Shown: positions 5,978 to 9,650 of the stretch, piece after piece
Position numbering within the stretch: the first letter of the stretch is position 1
Layout of the letters: every line of letters begins with the position of its first letter
From: an uncultured Lachnospiraceae bacterium
GTDB lineage: Bacteria; Bacillota; Clostridia; Lachnospirales; Lachnospiraceae
DNA: 9,650 nucleotides
Direction of reading: 5' to 3'
Assembly: GCA_902473545.1 (NCBI GenBank)
Contig: CABRSG010000073.1
Coordinates: 1-9,650 of the forward strand
Notes under the pieces: model-generated
The model's database searches: none
What the model was told of the DNA's origin: nothing
The model's input: the letters and a program-made list of their open reading frames with translations, nothing else
Translations under genes and position numbers: made by a program

Positions 5978-7006
5978 ATGAAAAAATCCTTTTCCACAAG
6001 AATAAAAGAGTTTCTGAAAAGCTGGGAGATGGTGCTGCTGTGTATTCTGGTGGCTGAATTTATCATCTTCGGCAGTGCAAACCCAAAGTTTCTGCGGCCG
6101 GCGCTGCTGTTTAACAGTATGAATGATTTTATGTCGATCTGCATTATATCCCTGTTTGTAACGTTTGTTATGATTACAGGCGGTATCGACATCCAGGCGG
6201 GTTCGATCGTAGGTCTGACGTCTATCATCATCGGTGTTTCCTGGCAGGATTTCGGGTTCAATATCTGGGTGGCTGCCTTGCTTGCGGTAGTGATCGCGGC
6301 GCTCTGCGGCGCACTTTCCGGGTTCTTTGTGGCGTACTGCGGGGTGCAGGCGATGGTCGTCACTCTGGGAGGTCAGTTTCTGTACGCGGGGATCGCGCTG
6401 CTGGTATCGAATCTGGCGTCGACGGCGAGCTACCAGGGGATCAGCGGATTCCCGGATTACTTTAAAATTGTATCGAAATATAAGCTTTTCGGTCTGATAC
6501 CGAGCCAGCTGCTGATTTTCCTGGCGCTGACAGTGATCGCCTATATTATTCTTCACCGTTCCAAATATGGAAGAAGAGTGTTTCTGGTCGGCGTAAACCA
6601 GGAGGCGGCGGAGTATTCCGGCATCAATACGCGCCTGGTGATTATGAGCACCTATGTTCTTTCTGCTGTGAGCGCGGCAGTCGCGGGGATTGTTCTGACG
6701 GCGTACCTTGGCACGGCCAAGAGTGACCTCGGTTCTAATTTTACGCTGAATATCATCACGGCAGTAGTGCTTGGCGGCACGTTGAGCACCGGAGGAAAGG
6801 GGAATGTTATCGGAACGGCGCTGGCGTCCATGGTGATCGGTCTGCTGAGATTCGGGCTTCCGCTTTGCTTCAAGGTGGGCACACAGTACCTGGATATTCC
6901 GGTGGGAATCCTGCTTCTGGTGGTGGTGCTCGGAAGGTCGCTCGGTTCGCATCCGTCGGTCACAAACCTTCTTGCAAGGATGAAGAAAAACAGGAAGGCG
7001 GCATAA
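5978..7006 (+). CDS. lsrD: LsrD, AI-2 ABC importer permease
   Basis: A 342-residue polytopic permease of the same family as LsrC. LsrD-like stretches are FGSANPKFL near residue 29, TGGIDIQAGS near 65, YQGISGFPDYF, HRSKYGRRVFLVG, and YLGTAKSDLGSNF followed by ITAVVLGGTLSTGGKGNVIGTA. E. coli LsrD has GGIDISFGS, YEGIGGFP, THAGRNVFLIG and YFGSARSDLGASF at the same places. The two permeases are diverged paralogues, as expected for a heterodimeric channel. AAAGGAGGAG inside the end of lsrC serves as ribosome binding site, and the ATG follows the lsrC TAA directly, so translation is probably coupled. A 66-base gap follows before lsrB. Confidence 0.92.
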   Translation: MKKSFSTRIKEFLKSWEMVLLCILVAEFIIFGSANPKFLRPALLFNSMNDFMSICIISLFVTFVMITGGIDIQAGSIVGLTSIIIGVSWQDFGFNIWVAALLAVVIAALCGALSGFFVAYCGVQAMVVTLGGQFLYAGIALLVSNLASTASYQGISGFPDYFKIVSKYKLFGLIPSQLLIFLALTVIAYIILHRSKYGRRVFLVGVNQEAAEYSGINTRLVIMSTYVLSAVSAAVAGIVLTAYLGTAKSDLGSNFTLNIITAVVLGGTLSTGGKGNVIGTALASMVIGLLRFGLPLCFKVGTQYLDIPVGILLLVVVLGRSLGSHPSVTNLLARMKKNRKAA

Positions 7007-7014
7007 ATACGATG

Positions 7015-7034
7015 TTTAGGGGAAGGACCCTAGA
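7015..7034 (+). other. Small intercistronic hairpin between lsrD and lsrB
   Basis: TTTAGGG (7015-7021) pairs with CCCTAGA (7028-7034) around the loop GAAGGA, giving 7 pairs with one G-U. No T-run follows directly, so it is not an obvious terminator. A 5'-end stabiliser or processing site that raises lsrB levels over the permease genes is possible. Confidence 0.35.
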
Positions 7035-7072
7035 TATATAAAAAACTTTTATAAAAAGGAGGAAAAGAAATT

Positions 7073-8143
7073 ATGATGAAAAAGGTTTTGGCTGGAATGC
7101 TGGCGACAGCTATGGTAGCCGGAGGAGCAATGACATGCTTCGCAAGCGAGTCTGTTGAGGGAATGACCGTTGCTTTTATCCCGAAGCTGACAGGAAATGC
7201 ATTCTTCGAGTCTGCAAACGACGGTGCCCAGGAGTACGCAGAAAAATGGGGAATTACCGTTGAGTACATGGGCAACTCCGTAGCAGGCGCTGCCGAGCAG
7301 GTAGAGGTTATTCATCAGGCGATCAACACGGGTGTTGACGCGATCTGCATCTCCACCGTGGACGCGGCGGGCGTATCGGATGCGCTGAAGGAAGCGGCGG
7401 ACGCAGGCATCACCGTCTGCACATGGGACTCTGACGCAAATGTAGAAGACCGTGCGCTGATGGTATCGCAGGGAACCCCGGAGGTTCTTGGCAAAATGCT
7501 GGTTGATATGGGCGTTGACGCTCTGACAAAACGCGGCAAAGACCCGGCAGCGGATGCGATCAAATACTGCTGGCACTACTCACAGGCTACTGTAACTGAC
7601 CAGAACTCCTGGCAGGTAGCCGGTGAAGCTTACATTAAGGAAACCTATCCGAACTGGGAAAATGTAGCGCCGGAAAACTACTACAGTGAACAGGATTCTG
7701 AGAAGGCTGTTACGGTTGGTGCTGCCGTACTCGCAGACCATGCAGATGTTGACCTCATTATCTGCAACGACTCCACGGCTCTTCCGGGACAGCTTCAGGC
7801 AGCCCAGAATGCAGGCCTTACCAAGGATGACATTACGATCACCGGTTTCGCTTCCCCGAATTCCATCAAGGAATACTGCAAAGCAGGCGTTCTCTATGAA
7901 TGGGGTCTCTGGGACTGCAAGATCCAGGGCGCTATGGGATGCTATGTAGCAGCTTACCTTGCAGCAGGCAACGAAGTGGCAGTTGGCGATACCATCTCCA
8001 TTCCGGAAATCGGCGATGTAACGGTTGAAGCAAATGACAGTATCGCAGAAGGCGCTGCAACGGCAGACACAAACAATGGTGTTGTGCTTCTTCCGGAGCG
8101 TGCGATCTTCGACGAAACCAACATGGATAATTACAACTTCTAA
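7073..8143 (+). CDS. lsrB: LsrB, AI-2 substrate-binding protein
   Basis: A 356-residue exported periplasmic-binding-protein-like protein. The signal peptide has MMKK, a hydrophobic core 5-21 and a likely cut after CFA24. The mature part aligns along its length with E. coli LsrB, from VAFIPK to NNGVVLLPERAIF and the final YNF (E. coli YDF). Four of the six residues known to contact AI-2 in enteric LsrB are kept: K38 (K35), D119 (D116), D176 (D166) and Q177 (Q167). The other two, P220 and A222, are N232 and S234 in IICNDSTALP. Non-canonical clostridial LsrB receptors that still bind AI-2 have been described, so receptor function is likely. Cys22 is preceded by A-M-T, a poor lipobox. AGGAGG (7057-7062) favours ATG 7073 over 7076. 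A terminator follows. Confidence 0.93.
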   Translation: MMKKVLAGMLATAMVAGGAMTCFASESVEGMTVAFIPKLTGNAFFESANDGAQEYAEKWGITVEYMGNSVAGAAEQVEVIHQAINTGVDAICISTVDAAGVSDALKEAADAGITVCTWDSDANVEDRALMVSQGTPEVLGKMLVDMGVDALTKRGKDPAADAIKYCWHYSQATVTDQNSWQVAGEAYIKETYPNWENVAPENYYSEQDSEKAVTVGAAVLADHADVDLIICNDSTALPGQLQAAQNAGLTKDDITITGFASPNSIKEYCKAGVLYEWGLWDCKIQGAMGCYVAAYLAAGNEVAVGDTISIPEIGDVTVEANDSIAEGAATADTNNGVVLLPERAIFDETNMDNYNF

Positions 8144-8160
8144 GGTTTGACTTGAAATTT

Positions 8161-8198
8161 ACCGAAAAAGGCTGTTGCTTGCAGCAGCCTTTTTCGGG
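8161..8198 (+). terminator. Strong hairpin terminator after lsrB
   Basis: Bases 8162-8177 pair with 8182-8197 over 16 consecutive pairs (one G-U) around a CTTG loop. The GC-rich core GGCTGTTG/CAGCAGCC is followed by TTTTT (8190-8194), with AAAAA on the other side, so it may work in both directions. It separates lsrACDB from lsrF. Confidence 0.8.
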
Positions 8199-8204
8199 TA
8201 TAAT
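8175..8204 (+). promoter_or_regulatory. Candidate promoter of lsrF within the terminator
   Basis: A perfect -10 TATAAT (8199-8204) directly follows the hairpin. The only -35-like hexamer at a fitting distance is TTGCTT (8175-8180, 18-base spacer, 3 of 6), inside the terminator stem-loop. Start near 8211 would place a stable hairpin at the very 5' end of the lsrF mRNA. The -35 is weak, so an activator or partial read-through may be needed. Confidence 0.45.
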
Positions 8205-8214
8205 GCAATCGTGA

Positions 8215-8243
8215 TTTCCGCGAGGATGCGTAGCCCGCGGAAA
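8215..8243 (+). other. Leader hairpin of lsrF
   Basis: TTTCCGCG (8215-8222) and CGCGGAAA (8236-8243) form a perfect 8-pair stem. Two more G-C pairs follow past a bulged A. No T-run follows, so it is not a terminator. It begins a few bases after the predicted start of the lsrF transcript and ends 25 bases before the Shine-Dalgarno. It may protect the mRNA 5' end or bind a regulator. Confidence 0.45.
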
Positions 8244-8279
8244 AGCAGGTGAAAACTTATTAAGAAAAGAGGAGAACGA

Positions 8280-9158
8280 ATGGCAGATAAAGACGGACTT
8301 AAGGTAGCGAAAGATTATAAGGTAGATATTCCGTTTGCGAATAACGAGGGCTTTTACGTAAAGGGGGCAAATAATCTTGACTGGGGAATGCAGAAGCACC
8401 TTTCCAATATTTTCAACCCCAGGAGCGGTAATTCTGTAATGTTTGCGTTTGACCATGGATATTTTATGGGCTCGACGGCCGGTCTGGAGCGGCTTGATTT
8501 GCTTCTGCCGAAGCTGGCGCCGTATGTTGATGTATTTATGGGAACAAGAGGAGCTATCCGCACCTGTGTGCCGCCCCAGATCACGAAGGGTATTGCACTG
8601 CGTGTATCCTCCGGATCCTCTATGCTGAACGACGATCTGTCGCACGAGGTGGTTGCGGTAGACATTGAGGATGCGATCCGTATGAACGCAGACTGTATGG
8701 CAGTACAGACTTTCATCGGCGCGGACGGACAGCTTTCCAGCATTGACAATCTTTCAAAAGTGATCAATGCGGGTATGCGCTACAGCATTCCGACGCTGGG
8801 TGTCGTTGCGGTTGGAAAGGATATGGCGCGCACAGACCGTTTCTTTAAGCTGGCGACAAGAATTGTGGCAGAGATGGGCGTTCAGCTTGTAAAAACCTAT
8901 AATTGTGATAACTTCGAGGAAATCGTTGCAGCGTGTCCGGTTCCGATTGTTGTGGCAGGAGGAAAGAAGCTTCCGGAGCCGGAGGCGCTCAATCTTGCGT
9001 ATACCGTAATCTCCAAGGGAGCAAGAGGTGTCGATATGGGAAGGAATATCTTCCAGAGCGAGCATCCGGTAGAGATGGCACAGGCGGTTGCAAAGATTGT
9101 GCATGAAGGATTTACAGACAAGGAAGCATACGAGTTTTATCTCGACGCAATTCATTAA
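8280..9158 (+). CDS. lsrF: LsrF, 3-hydroxy-2,4-pentadione-5-phosphate thiolase
   Basis: A 292-residue protein (E. coli LsrF 291) with the class I aldolase-like TIM-barrel fold. In E. coli LsrF moves an acetyl group from the isomerised phospho-AI-2 product to CoA, giving DHAP and acetyl-CoA and ending the signal. Family marks are LDWGMQ (33-38), NIFNP (43-47), FAFDHGYFMG (55-64), PTLGVVAVGKDM (171-182), LATRIVAEMG (191-200), VKTYN with the likely Schiff-base lysine K205 (K203 in E. coli), PVPIVVAGGKKLPE and GVDMGRNIFQSEHP. GAGGAG (8269-8274), 5 bases from the ATG, fixes the start. It follows lsrB after 136 bases that carry a terminator, promoter-like TATAAT and leader hairpin. LsrG, which makes its substrate in enterics, is not next to it. 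Confidence 0.95.
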   Translation: MADKDGLKVAKDYKVDIPFANNEGFYVKGANNLDWGMQKHLSNIFNPRSGNSVMFAFDHGYFMGSTAGLERLDLLLPKLAPYVDVFMGTRGAIRTCVPPQITKGIALRVSSGSSMLNDDLSHEVVAVDIEDAIRMNADCMAVQTFIGADGQLSSIDNLSKVINAGMRYSIPTLGVVAVGKDMARTDRFFKLATRIVAEMGVQLVKTYNCDNFEEIVAACPVPIVVAGGKKLPEPEALNLAYTVISKGARGVDMGRNIFQSEHPVEMAQAVAKIVHEGFTDKEAYEFYLDAIH

Positions 9159-9170
9159 AAGGCTAAAACA

Positions 9171-9197
9171 ATCAGACGGGAGCTTCTCCCGTCTGAT
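9171..9197 (+). terminator. Hairpin after lsrF, possible terminator
   Basis: ATCAGACGGGAG (9171-9182) pairs perfectly with CTCCCGTCTGAT (9186-9197) around a CTT loop, 12 pairs. On the plus strand the next bases are GTGGTATAAT rather than a T-run. On the minus strand TGTTTTAG follows the stem. It marks the end of lsrF, but its plus-strand efficiency is uncertain. Confidence 0.55.
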
Positions 9198-9198
9198 G

Positions 9199-9207
9199 TG
9201 GTATAAT
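9199..9207 (+). promoter_or_regulatory. Extended -10 promoter of the AEC transporter gene
   Basis: TGGTATAAT is a perfect extended -10 element (TGn plus TATAAT) placed right after the lsrF hairpin. No -35 is recognisable 17 to 18 bases upstream, where the hairpin lies; extended -10 promoters can work without one. Start near 9214 leaves a leader of about 20 bases. Confidence 0.5.
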
Positions 9208-9234
9208 GCAGGTAACGCGAAAATGGAGAAGAGT

Positions 9235-9650
9235 ATGGGATTACAGGTAGTTGAGATGGTTCTGCCGGTACTTCTGATGATCGGTATCGGTTATTTCTGC
9301 AACCGCAGACAGATTTTTGATATGAATGGTCTGAAAGGCTTAAAGGCGCTTCTGGGGGACATCATGCTGCCGGTGGTGCTGTTTAATGCGTTTTTTACCG
9401 CTGGCTACAGTCTGCGTGTGGTGGTAGTTTTTCTGGTGGTTTATCTGGGCTTTGGGGCGGCGATCGCACTTGGCTTTCTGCTGCGTCCGTTGGTAAAGCC
9501 TTACGGAAAATATCTGCCGTTTCTTGTTGCCAGCGGAGAGGGCGGGATGCTCGGCTATGCCCTCTACGGGTTGATCACAGGCAGCCAGTCGGGCTTTGCG
9601 GCAGTCGATCTTGGGCAGACGGTGTTTGCATATACCGTATGGCTGGGGCT
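9235..9650 (+). CDS. AEC-family (auxin efflux carrier-like) transporter, N-terminal part
   Basis: The frame is open from ATG 9235 to the window edge, giving 138 residues with no stop. It starts MGLQVVEMVLPVLLMIGIGY, then FCNRRQIFDMNGLKGLKALL and IMLPVVLFNAFF, the pattern of AEC-family secondary transporters: TM1, a short basic loop, then a second helix with a conserved Pro and Asn-Ala. At least four hydrophobic segments are visible. Family members include malonate and malate carriers, and the substrate cannot be predicted. GGAG (9225-9228), 6 bases before 9235, supports this start. An in-frame ATG at 9223 lacks a Shine-Dalgarno. A hairpin and its own extended -10 suggest a unit separate from lsrF, so a role in AI-2 metabolism is not implied. 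It is not an AI-2E/TqsA-type AI-2 exporter. Confidence 0.8.
   Translation, partial: MGLQVVEMVLPVLLMIGIGYFCNRRQIFDMNGLKGLKALLGDIMLPVVLFNAFFTAGYSLRVVVVFLVVYLGFGAAIALGFLLRPLVKPYGKYLPFLVASGEGGMLGYALYGLITGSQSGFAAVDLGQTVFAYTVWLG

Noticed and set aside
5177..6952. Long minus-strand open frame (591 codons) opposite lsrC and lsrD
   Set aside because: It lies fully antisense to two clear permease genes. Its translation is rich in His, Arg and Gln with no domain pattern, and it has no suitable start signal. It is a by-product of codon use in the real genes.
4985..7006. Assigning the transporter to ribose or another pentose instead of AI-2
   Set aside because: The permease and ATPase families overlap with ribose systems, but LsrK, LsrF, LsrR and LsrB are all present with long specific matches, so AI-2 is the better reading.
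1..9650. CRISPR arrays, tRNA or rRNA genes, insertion sequences, prophage genes
   Set aside because: I saw no regular spaced repeats, no tRNA-like or rRNA-like stretches, and no transposase or integrase motifs in any frame. The window is almost fully explained by one metabolic and signalling locus.

Overview
The window is a nearly complete autoinducer-2 (AI-2) uptake and processing locus of the Lsr type. It probably comes from a Clostridia bacterium, plausibly a Lachnospiraceae member. The grounds are strong AGGAGG ribosome binding sites before almost every gene, short intergenic gaps, a Firmicutes-style HPr C-terminus at the left edge, and moderate GC coding DNA around an A-rich control region. 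The taxonomic call is inference; the Lsr assignment rests on extended motif agreement with remembered E. coli Lsr proteins.

Layout from left to right. Bases 1-100 hold the 3' end of a plus-strand HPr-family phosphocarrier gene. It converges on a minus-strand operon read lsrR (2237-3166), lsrK (650-2215), then a small single-domain cupin (213-563). Overlapping hairpins at 111-195 separate the convergent units. The 310-base region between lsrR and lsrA carries divergent promoters, a repeated TAACAAAWGTT-like element that is the best operator candidate, and an A-tract-rich stretch. To the right run lsrA (TTG start preferred at 3477), lsrC, lsrD and lsrB. A strong hairpin terminator with an adjoining promoter-like TATAAT follows, then a leader hairpin and lsrF (8280-9158). 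Another hairpin and an extended -10 precede a truncated AEC-family transporter gene that runs off the right edge.

How it should work, by analogy with enteric bacteria: LsrB captures AI-2, LsrCD with the ATPase LsrA import it, and LsrK phosphorylates it. Phospho-AI-2 then releases LsrR from the divergent promoters. In E. coli, LsrG isomerises phospho-AI-2 and the thiolase LsrF transfers an acetyl group to CoA. No lsrG-like gene is visible here. The only unassigned enzyme-like gene of the system is the cupin at the end of the lsrRK operon, so a non-orthologous replacement of LsrG by a cupin is the main novel hypothesis. Other points of note are two substitutions at AI-2-contacting positions of LsrB, its lack of a good lipobox, HPr next to the kinase it is known to bind in E. 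coli, and apparently separate transcription of lsrF.
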